The notes under the pieces were generated by a model that saw only the letters and a program-made list of their open reading frames with translations, was not told where the DNA came from and did not search any database. From the NCBI GenBank assembly GCA_977017575.1, contig CDRNVI010000192.1, positions 1 through 64,000 on the forward strand: a stretch of 64,000 nucleotides of DNA, written 5' to 3'. The translations under genes and the position numbers were made by a program. The stretch comes from Paramoeba atlantica (taxonomy: Eukaryota > Discosea). Positions 37,455-50,200 of this stretch are shown piece by piece; within the stretch, counting starts at the first letter, position 1, and each line of letters starts with the position of its first letter.

Positions 37455-38678
37455 TTTTTTTTTTTTTTTTTGTATATTTTTTTGAGTGCAACACTCCAGC
37501 ACTGCCGCATCTGCCAACGCGTGAAGTACGAACCTCGTTTTTTTTGTTTGCTCCAATCGTCCAATTAAATTGTCATGCAGTTTTTACATGAAAATAAGCA
37601 TGCAGGTCACTCACCCTAGTTGTTTAGTACCTTGTTATGTTTGGTACCGGGCAGTGCCGTAGTTCGATCAAAAAATGTTTTTTTTTTTCTTTTTTAATAT
37701 CCTAAAAGAATATGACATTTTTTTTTTTTGATAACCTAATATATTATCCCATACCCCGCGCATCAGGGAGCTGAGCGTCAAAGAAAAAAAAAACCTGTGT
37801 GGCAGTCACCCTAGTTGTGTAGTACCTTGTTATATTCGGTACCGGATGGTGCCACAATCAAATCGAAACCGGACAGCAATAAAAGAATCTACAATGTGAA
37901 ATGTAGAATAAGAAAACATGAAAATAAGCATGCAGGTCACTCACCCTAGTTGTTTAGTACCTTGTTATGTTTGGTACCAGGTGGTGATAGAATCCATTTC
38001 ATAAGACAGCAGGAAAAAACAGCAGGAAAAACGAACAAGATCTGGCGTGCAATTCAAGGCGTGCATAATATCTGGCGTGCAATATCTGGCGTGCAATATC
38101 TGGCGTGCAGTATCTGGCGTGCATAATATCAACAACAGAATGTACTATTTTTGAAGCTTTGACTTGAAGCAAAAGCTAATCATAGTCGTAGACCTCCAAC
38201 CCATTTTTCAGCCTGAATATATTGCCGCAATTGAGAAACTACTGCGTATGCAGAATATTTCTCTAACTCAAGCTGAAAGGCTTCTCGTGTTGGCGTATAA
38301 TCTAGACCTGCCCTCTTTGCCAATGTTTTTAGTAGCTGTTTAGTCTCCTCGTGCAAGACCCCACAATCAGTAATCGCAATGCAACGGAAACTTTCGGGAT
38401 CTAAGCCTTTCTCCTTCACGTATTTATTATTCTTTCTGTCTTGGGCACTCTGGAGCAAGTCATTGCTACTTTGCTTTCGGTAGCTACTGCAACACGTATG
38501 AACTACGGTTAAATCGTATAAAATTTCACCAACGTCGGGCCACAAGATCGCAAGGTCTGGTCCGGATCTGATTCTACGAGCTCGGCATGGGTGTTGTTCT
38601 GCTGCTTCTGGGGAAATTGAACATTTGCACTTAGTGCAGAAGAATGACGTGTGAATTCGTGGCTCGATTGCACAAGGG
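37455..38678 (-). mobile_element. LINE insert copy 18
   Basis: Direct repeats at 37446-37454 and 38679-38687. Tail of 18 T. It keeps gataacCta but shares gtataTttttt with copies 15-17. Endonuclease frame ends at 38180. Confidence 0.8.
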
Positions 38679-39945
38679 ATATAAACTACCTAAATCAAAA
38701 CTATACGATAGGGCATCGCGCCTGGCCGGCGCCACCACCCTCTCGCTACTAACTTTCCACCCCTTTCGCGTTATCAGGGTCTGCCTCGGCATAACAAAGT
38801 CGGCTGATTTTGTCCGCAGGGTTACTTTTCGTGCTCACGTACCGCGCATCTACGGCAATTCCTTGCTTTTTAATTACATTCAAAACCTTTTCAAGTTCGT
38901 CAGAAACGCCGGAAGATTTCGATATTTTCCTATTAAATTATCGAAGTAAAGCAAAAATTATCGAAGTAAAGTGAAGAAAATATTGTCCTAAGAATCTTCT
39001 TCTAAGAAATATTATATGAAATAACGAAACAAAATTACATTACACGTAAACTTTATGCGTAAAAGTGCAGTATATGCTAAAGATGTATTCAAGATTGCAC
39101 TGGTTGGTGCGTGCATGAAACACGTTAACCACTGCACACTTCCTAAAATTCTTTTCGTAAACTCTTAGAATTTCATTTTGTGTGAATATCGTACTTTGTA
39201 GAGATCCTATATAAAGTATACGCCCATTCAGGGTAAGGTTTACAATAACTATCAAAACATATAGTTGCAGAATAGAATGATATCAACATTCGTTTTGTCG
39301 ACCTATAATATAAACTACCTAAATCAAAACTATACGATAGGGCATCGCGCCTGGCCGGCGCCACCACCCTCTCGCTACTAACTTTCCACCCCTTTCGCGT
39401 TATCAGGGTCTGCCTCGGCATAACGAAGTCGGCTGATTTTGTCCGCAGGGTTACTTTTCGTGCTCACGTACCGCGCATCTACGGCAATTCCTTGCTTTTT
39501 AATTACATTCAAAACCTTTTCAAGTTCGTCAGAAACGCCGGAAGATTTCGATATTTTCCTATTAAATTATCGAAGTAAAGCAAAAATTATCGAAGTAAAG
39601 TGAAGAAAATATTGTCCTAAGAATCTTCTTCTAAGAAATATTATATGAAATAACGAAACAAAAGTACATTACACGTAAACTTTATGCGTAAAAGTGCAGT
39701 ATATGCTAAAGATGTATTCAAGATTGCACTGGTTGGTGCGTGCATGAAACACGTTAACCACTGCACACTTCCTAAAATTCTTTTCGTAAACTCTTAGAAT
39801 TTCATTTTGTGTGAATATCGTACTTTGTAGAGATCCTATATAAAGTATACGCCCATTCAGGGTAAGGTTTACAATAACTATCAAAACATATAGTTGCAGA
39901 ATAGAATGATATCAACATTCGTTTTGTCGACCTATAATATAAACT

Positions 39946-41170
39946 TTTTTTTTTTTTTTTTTTGTATACTTTTTTGAGTGCAACACTCCAGCACTGCCGC
40001 ATCTGCCAACGCGTGAAGTACGAACCTCGTTTTTTTTGTTTGCTCCAATCGTCCAATTAAATTGTCATGCAGTTTTTACATGAAAATAAGCATGCAGGTC
40101 ACTCACCCTAGTTGTTTAGTACCTTGTTATGTTTGGTACCGGGCAGTGCCGTAGTTCGATCAAAAAATGTTTTTTTTTTTCTTTTTTAATATCCTAAAAG
40201 AATATGACATTTTTTTTTTTTGATAACGTAATATATTATCCCATACCCCGCGCATCAGGGAGCTGAGCGTCAAAGAAAAAAAAAACCTGTGTGGCAGTCA
40301 CCCTAGTTGTGTAGTACCTTGTTATATTCGGTACCGGATGGTGCCACAATCAAATCGAAACCGGACAGCAATAAAAGAATCTACAATGTGAAATGTAGAA
40401 TAAGAAAACATGAAAATAAGCATGCAGGTCACTCACCCTAGTTGTTTAGTACCTTGTTATGTTTGGTACCAGGTGGTGATAGAATCCATTTCATAAGACA
40501 GCAGGAAAAAACAGCAGGAAAAACGAACAAGATCTGGCGTGCAATTCAAGGCGTGCATAATATCTGGCGTGCAATATCTGGCGTGCAATATCTGGCGTGC
40601 AGTATCTGGCGTGCATAATATCAACAACAGAATGTACTATTTTTGAAGCTTTGACTTGAAGCAAAAGCTAATCATAGTCGTAGACCTCCAACCCATTTTT
40701 CAGCCTGAATATATTGCCGCAATTGAGAAACTACTGCGTATGCAGAATATTTCTCTAACTCAAGCTGAAAGGCTTCTCGTGTTGGCGTATAATCTAGACC
40801 TGCCCTCTTTGCCAATGTTTTTAGTAGCTGTTTAGTCTCCTCGTGCAAGACCCCACAATCAGTAATCGCAATGCAACGGAAACTTTCGGGATCTAAGCCT
40901 TTCTCCTTCACGTATTTATTATTCTTTCTGTCTTGGGCACTCTGGAGCAAGTCATTGCTACTTTGCTTTCGGTAGCTACTGCAACACGTATGAACTACGG
41001 TTAAATCGTATAAAATTTCACCAACGTCGGGCCACAAGATCGCAAGGTCTGGTCCGGATCTGATTCTACGAGCTCGGCATGGGTGTTGTTCTGCTGCTTC
41101 TGGGGAAATTGAACATTTGCACTTAGTGCAGAAGAATGACGTGTGAATTCGTGGCTCGATTGCACAAGGG
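39946..41170 (-). mobile_element. LINE insert copy 19
   Basis: Direct repeats at 39937-39945 and 41171-41179. Tail of 19 T. It carries gataacGta but gtatacttttt. Endonuclease frame ends at 40672. Confidence 0.8.
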
Positions 41171-43066
41171 ATATAAACTACCTAAATCAAAACTATACGA
41201 TAGGGCATCGCGCCTGGCCGGCGCCACCACCCTCTCGCTACTAACTTTCCACCCCTTTCGCGTTATCAGGGTCTGCCTCGGCATAACAAAGTCGGCTGAT
41301 TTTGTCCGCAGGGTTACTTTTCGTGCTCACGTACCGCGCATCTACGGCAATTCCTTGCTTTTTAATTACATTCAAAACCTTTTCAAGTTCGTCAGAAACG
41401 CCGGAAGATTTCGATATTTTCCTATTAAATTATCGAAGTAAAGCAAAAATTATCGAAGTAAAGTGAAGAAAATATTGTCCTAAGAATCTTCTTCTAAGAA
41501 ATATTATATGAAATAACGAAACAAAATTACATTACACGTAAACTTTATGCGTAAAAGTGCAGTATATGCTAAAGATGTATTCAAGATTGCACTGGTTGGT
41601 GCGTGCATGAAACACGTTAACCACTGCACACTTCCTAAAATTCTTTTCGTAAACTCTTAGAATTTCATTTTGTGTGAATATCGTACTTTGTAGAGATCCT
41701 ATATAAAGTATACGCCCATTCAGGGTAAGGTTTACAATAACTATCAAAACATATAGTTGCAGAATAGAATGATATCAACATTCGTTTTGTCGACCTATAA
41801 TATAAACTACCTAAATCAAAACTATACGATAGGGCATCGCGCCTGGCCGGCGCCACCACCCTCTCGCTACTAACTTTCCACCCCTTTCGCGTTATCAGGG
41901 TCTGCCTCGGCATAACAAAGTCGGCTGATTTTGTCCGCAGGGTTACTTTTCGTGCTCACGTACAGCGCATCTACGGCAATTCCTTGCTTTTTAATTACAT
42001 TCAAAACCTTTTCAAGTTCGTCAGAAACGCCGGAAGATTTCGATATTTTCCTATTAAATTATCGAAGTAAAGCAAAAATTATCGAAGTAAAGTGAAGAAA
42101 ATATTGTCCTAAGAATCTTCTTCTAAGAAATATTATATGAAATAACGAAACAAAAGTACATTACACGTAAACTTTATGCGTAAAAGTGCAGTATATGCTA
42201 AAGATGTATTCAAGATTGCACTGGTTGGTGCGTGCATGAAACACGTTAACCACTGCACACTTCCTAAAATTCTTTTCGTAAACTCTTAGAATTTCATTTT
42301 GTGTGAATATCGTACTTTGTAGAGATCCTATATAAAGTATACGCCCATTCAGGGTAAGGTTTACAATAACTATCAAAACATATAGTTGCAGAATAGAATG
42401 ATATCAACATTCGTTTTGTCGACCTATAATATAAACTACCTAAATCAAAACTATACGATAGGGCATCGCGCCTGGCCGGCGCCACCACCCTCTCGCTACT
42501 AACTTTCCACCCCTTTCGCGTTATCAGGGTCTGCCTCGGCATAACGAAGTCGGCTGATTTTGTCCGCAGGGTTACTTTTCGTGCTCACGTACAGCGCATC
42601 TACGGCAATTCCTTGCTTTTTAATTACATTCAAAACCTTTTCAAGTTCGTCAGAAACGCCGGAAGATTTCGATATTTTCCTATTAAATTATCGAAGTAAA
42701 GCAAAAATTATCGAAGTAAAGTGAAGAAAATATTGTCCTAAGAATCTTCTTCTAAGAAATATTATATGAAATAACGAAACAAAAGTACATTACACGTAAA
42801 CTTTATGCGTAAAAGTGCAGTATATGCTAAAGATGTATTCAAGATTGCACTGGTTGGTGCGTGCATGAAACACGTTAACCACTGCACACTTCCTAAAATT
42901 CTTTTCGTAAACTCTTAGAATTTCATTTTGTGTGAATATCGTACTTTGTAGAGATCCTATATAAAGTATACGCCCATTCAGGGTAAGGTTTACAATAACT
43001 ATCAAAACATATAGTTGCAGAATAGAATGATATCAACATTCGTTTTGTCGACCTATAATATAAACT

Positions 43067-44292
43067 TTTTTTTTTTTTTTTTTTTGTATACTTTTTTGAG
43101 TGCAACACTCCAGCACTGCCGCATCTGCCAACGCGTGAAGTACGAACCTCGTTTTTTTTGTTTGCTCCAATCGTCCAATTAAATTGTCATGCAGTTTTTA
43201 CATGAAAATAAGCATGCAGGTCACTCACCCTAGTTGTTTAGTACCTTGTTATGTTTGGTACCGGGTAGTGCCGTAGTTCGATCAAAAAATGTTTTTTTTT
43301 TTCTTTTTTAATATCCTAAAAGAATATGACATTTTTTTTTTTTGATAACGTAATATATTATCCCATACCCCGCGCATCAGGGAGCTGAGCGTCAAAGAAA
43401 AAAAAAACCTGTGTGGCAGTCACCCTAGTTGTGTAGTACCTTGTTATATTCGGTACCGGATGGTGCCACAATCAAATCGAAACCGGACAGCAATAAAAGA
43501 ATCTACAATGTGAAATGTAGAATAAGAAAACATGAAAATAAGCATGCAGGTCACTCACCCTAGTTGTTTAGTACCTTGTTATGTTTGGTACCAGGTGGTG
43601 ATAGAATCCATTTCATAAGACAGCAGGAAAAAACAGCAGGAAAAACGAACAAGATCTGGCGTGCAATTCAAGGCGTGCATAATATCTGGCGTGCAATATC
43701 TGGCGTGCAATATCTGGCGTGCAGTATCTGGCGTGCATAATATCAACAACAGAATGTACTATTTTTGAAGCTTTGACTTGAAGCAAAAGCTAATCATAGT
43801 CGTAGACCTCCAACCCATTTTTCAGCCTGAATATATTGCCGCAATTGAGAAACTACTGCGTATGCAGAATATTTCTCTAACTCAAGCTGAAAGGCTTCTC
43901 GTGTTGGCGTATAATCTAGACCTGCCCTCTTTGCCAATGTTTTTAGTAGCTGTTTAGTCTCCTCGTGCAAGACCCCACAATCAGTAATCGCAATGCAACG
44001 GAAACTTTCGGGATCTAAGCCTTTCTCCTTCACGTATTTATTATTCTTTCTGTCTTGGGCACTCTGGAGCAAGTCATTGCTACTTTGCTTTCGGTAGCTA
44101 CTGCAACACGTATGAACTACGGTTAAATCGTATAAAATTTCACCAACGTCGGGCCACAAGATCGCAAGGTCTGGTCCGGATCTGATTCTACGAGCTCGGC
44201 ATGGGTGTTGTTCTGCTGCTTCTGGGGAAATTGAACATTTGCACTTAGTGCAGAAGAATGACGTGTGAATTCGTGGCTCGATTGCACAAGGG
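43067..44292 (-). mobile_element. LINE insert copy 20 (last filled site)
   Basis: Direct repeats at 43058-43066 and 44293-44301. Tail of 20 T. It carries gataacGta and a private ccgggTagtg change near 43266. Endonuclease frame ends at 43794. Only empty sites follow to the window end. Confidence 0.8.
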
Positions 44293-47200
44293 ATATAAAC
44301 TACCTAAATCAAAACTATACGATAGGGCATCGCGCCTGGCCGGCGCCACCACCCTCTCGCTACTAACTTTCCACCCCTTTCGCGTTATCAGGGTCTGCCT
44401 CGGCATAACAAAGTCGGCTGATTTTGTCCGCAGGGTTACTTTTCGTGCTCACGTACCGCGCATCTACGGCAATTCCTTGCTTTTTAATTACATTCAAAAC
44501 CTTTTCAAGTTCGTCAGAAACGCCGGAAGATTTCGATATTTTCCTATTAAATTATCGAAGTAAAGCAAAAATTATCGAAGTAAAGTGAAGAAAATATTGT
44601 CCTAAGAATCTTCTTCTAAGAAATATTATATGAAATAACGAAACAAAAGTACATTACACGTAAACTTTATGCGTAAAAGTGCAGTATATGCTAAAGATGT
44701 ATTCAAGATTGCACTGGTTGGTGCGTGCATGAAACACGTTAACCACTGCACACTTCCTAAAATTCTTTTCGTAAACTCTTAGAATTTCATTTTGTGTGAA
44801 TATCGTACTTTGTAGAGATCCTATATAAAGTATACGCCCATTCAGGGTAAGGTTTACAATAACTATCAAAACATATAGTTGCAGAATAGAATGATATCAA
44901 CATTCGTTTTGTCGACCTATAATATAAACTACCTAAATCAAAACTATACGATAGGTCATCGCGCCTGGCCGGCGCCACCACCCTCTCGCTACTAACTTTC
45001 CACCCCTTTCGCGTTATCAGGGTCTGCCTCGGCATAACGAAGTCGGCTGATTTTGTCCGCAGGGTTACTTTTCGTGCTCACGTACAGCGCATCTACGGCA
45101 ATTCCTTGCTTTTTAATTACATTCAAAACCTTTTCAAGTTCGTCAGAAACGCCGGAAGATTTCGATATTTTCCTATTAAATTATCGAAGTAAAGCAAAAA
45201 TTATCGAAGTAAAGTGAAGAAAATATTGTCCTAAGAATCTTCTTCTAAGAAATATTATATGAAATAACGAAACAAAAGTACATTACACGTAAACTTTATG
45301 CGTAAAAGTGCAGTATATGCTAAAGATGTATTCAAGATTGCACTGGTTGGTGCGTGCATGAAACACGTTAACCACTGCACACTTCCTAAAATTCTTTTCG
45401 TAAACTCTTAGAATTTCATTTTGTGTGAATATCGTACTTTGTAGAGATCCTATATAAAGTATACGCCCATTCAGGGTAAGGTTTACAATAACTATCAAAA
45501 CATATAGTTGCAGAATAGAATGATATCAACATTCGTTTTGTCGACCTATAATATAAACTACCTAAATCAAAACTATACGATAGGGCATCGCGCCTGGCCG
45601 GCGCCACCACCCTCTCGCTACTAACTTTCCACCCCTTTCGCGTTATCAGGGTCTGCCTCGGCATAACGAAGTCGGCTGATTTTGTCCGCAGGGTTACTTT
45701 TCGTGCTCACGTACAGCGCATCTACGGCAATTCCTTGCTTTTTAATTACATTCAAAACCTTTTCAAGTTCGTCAGAAACGCCGGAAGATTTCGATATTTT
45801 CCTATTAAATTATCGAAGTAAAGCAAAAATTATCGAAGTAAAGTGAAGAAAATATTGTCCTAAGAATCTTCTTCTAAGAAATATTATATGAAATAACGAA
45901 ACAAAAGTACATTACACGTAAACTTTATGCGTAAAAGTGCAGTATATGCTAAAGATGTATTCAAGATTGCACTGGTTGGTGCGTGCATGAAACACGTTAA
46001 CCACTGCACACTTCCTAAAATTCTTTTCGTAAACTCTTAGAATTTCATTTTGTGTGAATATCGTACTTTGTAGAGATCCTATATAAGTATACGCCCATTC
46101 AGGGTAAGGTTTACAATAACTATCAAAACATATAGTTGCAGAATAGAATGATATCAACATTCGTTTTGTCGACCTATAATATAAACTACCTAAATCAAAA
46201 CTATAGGATAGGGCATCGCGCCTGGCCGGCGCCACCACCCTCTCGCTACTAACTTTCCACCCCTTTCGCGTTATCAGGGTCTGCCTCGGCATAACGAAGT
46301 CGGCTGATTTTGTCCGCAGGGTTACTTTTCGTGCTCACGTACCGCGCATCTACGGCAATTCCTTGCTTTTTAATTACATTCAAAACCTTTTCAAGTTCGT
46401 CAGAAACGCCGGAAGATTTCGATATTTTCCTATTAAATTATCGAAGTAAAGCAAAAATTATCGAAGTAAAGTGAAGAAAATATTGTCCTAAGAATCTTCT
46501 TCTAAGAAATATTATATGAAATAACGAAACAAAATTACATTACACGTAAACTTTATGCGTAAAAGTGCAGTATATGCTAAAGATGTATTCAAGATTGCAC
46601 TGGTTGGTGCGTGCATGAAACACGTTAACCACTGCACACTTCCTAAAATTCTTTTCGTAAACTCTTAGAATTTCATTTTGTGTGAATATCGTACTTTGTA
46701 GAGATCCTATATAAAGTATACGCCCATTCAGGGTAAGGTTTACAATAACTATCAAAACATATAGTTGCAGAATAGAATGATATCAACATTCGTTTTGTCG
46801 ACCTATAATATAAACTACCTAAATCAAAACTATACGATAGGGCATCGCGCCTGGCCGGCGCCACCACCCTCTCGCTACTAACTTTCCACCCCTTTCGCGT
46901 TATCAGGGTCTGCCTCGGCATAACGAAGTCGGCTGATTTTGTCCGCAGGGTTACTTTTCGTGCTCACGTACAGCGCATCTACGGCAATTCCTTGCTTTTT
47001 AATTACATTCAAAACCTTTTCAAGTTCGTCAGAAACGCCGGAAGATTTCGATATTTTCCTATTAAATTATCGAAGTAAAGCAAAAATTATCGAAGTAAAG
47101 TGAAGAAAATATTGTCCTAAGAATCTTCTTCTAAGAAATATTATATGAAATAACGAAACAAAAGTACATTACACGTAAACTTTATGCGTAAAAGTGCAGT

Positions 47201-50200
47201 ATATGCTAAAGATGTATTCAAGATTGCACTGGTTGGTGCGTGCATGAAACACGTTAACCACTGCACACTTCCTAAAATTCTTTTCGTAAACTCTTAGAAT
47301 TTCATTTTGTGTGAATATCGTACTTTGTAGAGATCCTATATAAGTATACGCCCATTCAGGGTAAGGTTTACAATAACTATCAAAACATATAGTTGCAGAA
47401 TAGAATGATATCAACATTCGTTTTGTCGACCTATAATATAAACTACCTAAATCAAAACTATACGATAGGGCATCGCGCCTGGCCGGCGCCACCACCCTCT
47501 CGCTACTAACTTTCCACCCCTTTCGCGTTATCAGGGTCTGCCTCGGCATAACGAAGTCGGCTGATTTTGTCCGCAGGGTTACTTTTCGTGCTCACGTACA
47601 GCGCATCTACGGCAATTCCTTGCTTTTTAATTACATTCAAAACCTTTTCAAGTTCGTCAGAAACGCCGGAAGATTTCGATATTTTCCTATTAAATTATCG
47701 AAGTAAAGCAAAAATTATCGAAGTAAAGTGAAGAAAATATTGTCCTAAGAATCTTCTTCTAAGAAATATTATATGAAATAACGAAACAAAAGTACATTAC
47801 ACGTAAACTTTATGCGTAAAAGTGCAGTATATGCTAAAGATGTATTCAAGATTGCACTGGTTGGTGCGTGCATGAAACACGTTAACCACTGCACACTTCC
47901 TAAAATTCTTTTCGTAAACTCTTAGAATTTCATTTTGTGTGAATATCGTACTTTGTAGAGATCCTATATAAGTATACGCCCATTCAGGGTAAGGTTTACA
48001 ATAACTATCAAAACATATAGTTGCAGAATAGAATGATATCAACATTCGTTTTGTCGACCTATAATATAAACTACCTAAATCAAAACTATACGATAGGGCA
48101 TCGCGCCTGGCCGGCGCCACCACCCTCTCGCTACTAACTTTCCACCCCTTTCGCGTTATCAGGGTCTGCCTCGGCATAACGAAGTCGGCTGATTTTGTCC
48201 GCAGGGTTACTTTTCGTGCTCACGTACCGCGCATCTACGGCAATTCCTTGCTTTTTAATTACATTCAAAACCTTTTCAAGTTCGTCAGAAACGCCGGAAG
48301 ATTTCGATATTTTCCTATTAAATTATCGAAGTAAAGCAAAAATTATCGAAGTAAAGTGAAGAAAATATTGTCCTAAGAATCTTCTTCTAAGAAATATTAT
48401 ATGAAATAACGAAACAAAATTACATTACACGTAAACTTTATGCGTAAAAGTGCAGTATATGCTAAAGATGTATTCAAGATTGCACTGGTTGGTGCGTGCA
48501 TGAAACACGTTAACCACTGCACACTTCCTAAAATTCTTTTCGTAAACTCTTAGAATTTCATTTTGTGTGAATATCGTACTTTGTAGAGATCCTATATAAA
48601 GTATACGCCCATTCAGGGTAAGGTTTACAATAACTATCAAAACATATAGTTGCAGAATAGAATGATATCAACATTCGTTTTGTCGACCTATAATATAAAC
48701 TACCTAAATCAAAACTATAGGATAGGGCATCGCGCCTGGCCGGCGCCACCACCCTCTCGCTACTAACTTTCCACCCCTTTCGCGTTATCAGGGTCTGCCT
48801 CGGCATAACGAAGTCGGCTGATTTTGTCCGCAGGGTTACTTTTCGTGCTCACGTACCGCGCATCTACGGCAATTCCTTGCTTTTTAATTACATTCAAAAC
48901 CTTTTCAAGTTCGTCAGAAACGCCGGAAGATTTCGATATTTTCCTATTAAATTATCGAAGTAAAGCAAAAATTATCGAAGTAAAGTGAAGAAAATATTGT
49001 CCTAAGAATCTTCTTCTAAGAAATATTATATGAAATAACGAAACAAAAGTACATTACACGTAAACTTTATGCGTAAAAGTGCAGTATATGCTAAAGATGT
49101 ATTCAAGATTGCACTGGTTGGTGCGTGCATGAAACACGTTAACCACTGCACACTTCCTAAAATTCTTTTCGTAAACTCTTAGAATTTCATTTTGTGTGAA
49201 TATCGTACCTTGTAGAGATCCTATATAAAGTATACGCCCATTCAGGGTAAGGTTTACAATAACTATCAAAACATATAGTTGCAGAATAGAATGATATCAA
49301 CATTCGTTTTGTCGACCTATAATATAAACTACCTAAATCAAAACTATACGATAGGGCATCGCGCCTGGCCGGCGCCACCACCCTCTCGCTACTAACTTTC
49401 CACCCCTTTCGCGTTATCAGGGTCTGCCTCGGCATAACGAAGTCGGCTGATTTTGTCCGCAGGGTTACTTTTCGTGCTCACGTACCGCGCATCTACGGCA
49501 ATTCCTTGCTTTTTAATTACATTCAAAACCTTTTCAAGTTCGTCAGAAACGCCGGAAGATTTCGATATTTTCCTATTAAATTATCGAAGTAAAGCAAAAA
49601 TTATCGAAGTAAAGTGAAGAAAATATTGTCCTAAGAATCTTCTTCTAAGAAATATTATATGAAATAACGAAACAAAAGTACATTACACGTAAACTTTATG
49701 CGTAAAAGTGCAGTATATGCTAAAGATGTATTCAAGATTGCACTGGTTGGTGCGTGCATGAAACACGTTAACCACTGCACACTTCCTAAAATTCTTTTCG
49801 TAAACTCTTAGAATTTCATTTTGTGTGAATATCGTACTTTGTAGAGATCCTATATAAAGTATACGCCCATTCAGGGTAAGGTTTACAATAACTATCAAAA
49901 CATATAGTTGCAGAATAGAATGATATCAACATTCGTTTTGTCGACCTATAATATAAACTACCTAAATCAAAACTATACGATAGGGCATCGCGCCTGGCCG
50001 GCGCCACCACCCTCTCGCTACTAACTTTCCACCCCTTTCGCGTTATCAGGGTCTGCCTCGGCATAACGAAGTCGGCTGATTTTGTCCGCAGGGTTACTTT
50101 TCGTGCTCACGTACCGCGCATCTACGGCAATTCCTTGCTTTTTAATTACATTCAAAACCTTTTCAAGTTCGTCAGAAACGCCGGAAGATTTCGATATTTT

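Larger units (their letters stand above)
26833..44292. repeat. Mosaic block of alternating long and short units, copies 15-20
   Basis: After copy 14 the order is E E F E E F E F E E F E F E E F. Empty sites start at 27462, 28091, 30581, 31210, 33700, 36189, 36817, 39308, 41800 and 42429. The inserts here (copies 15-20) all share gcgcaTcagg where copies 1-14 have gcgcaGcagg, so they form a separate lineage. The block separates the filled-only and empty-only parts of the array. Confidence 0.93.
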
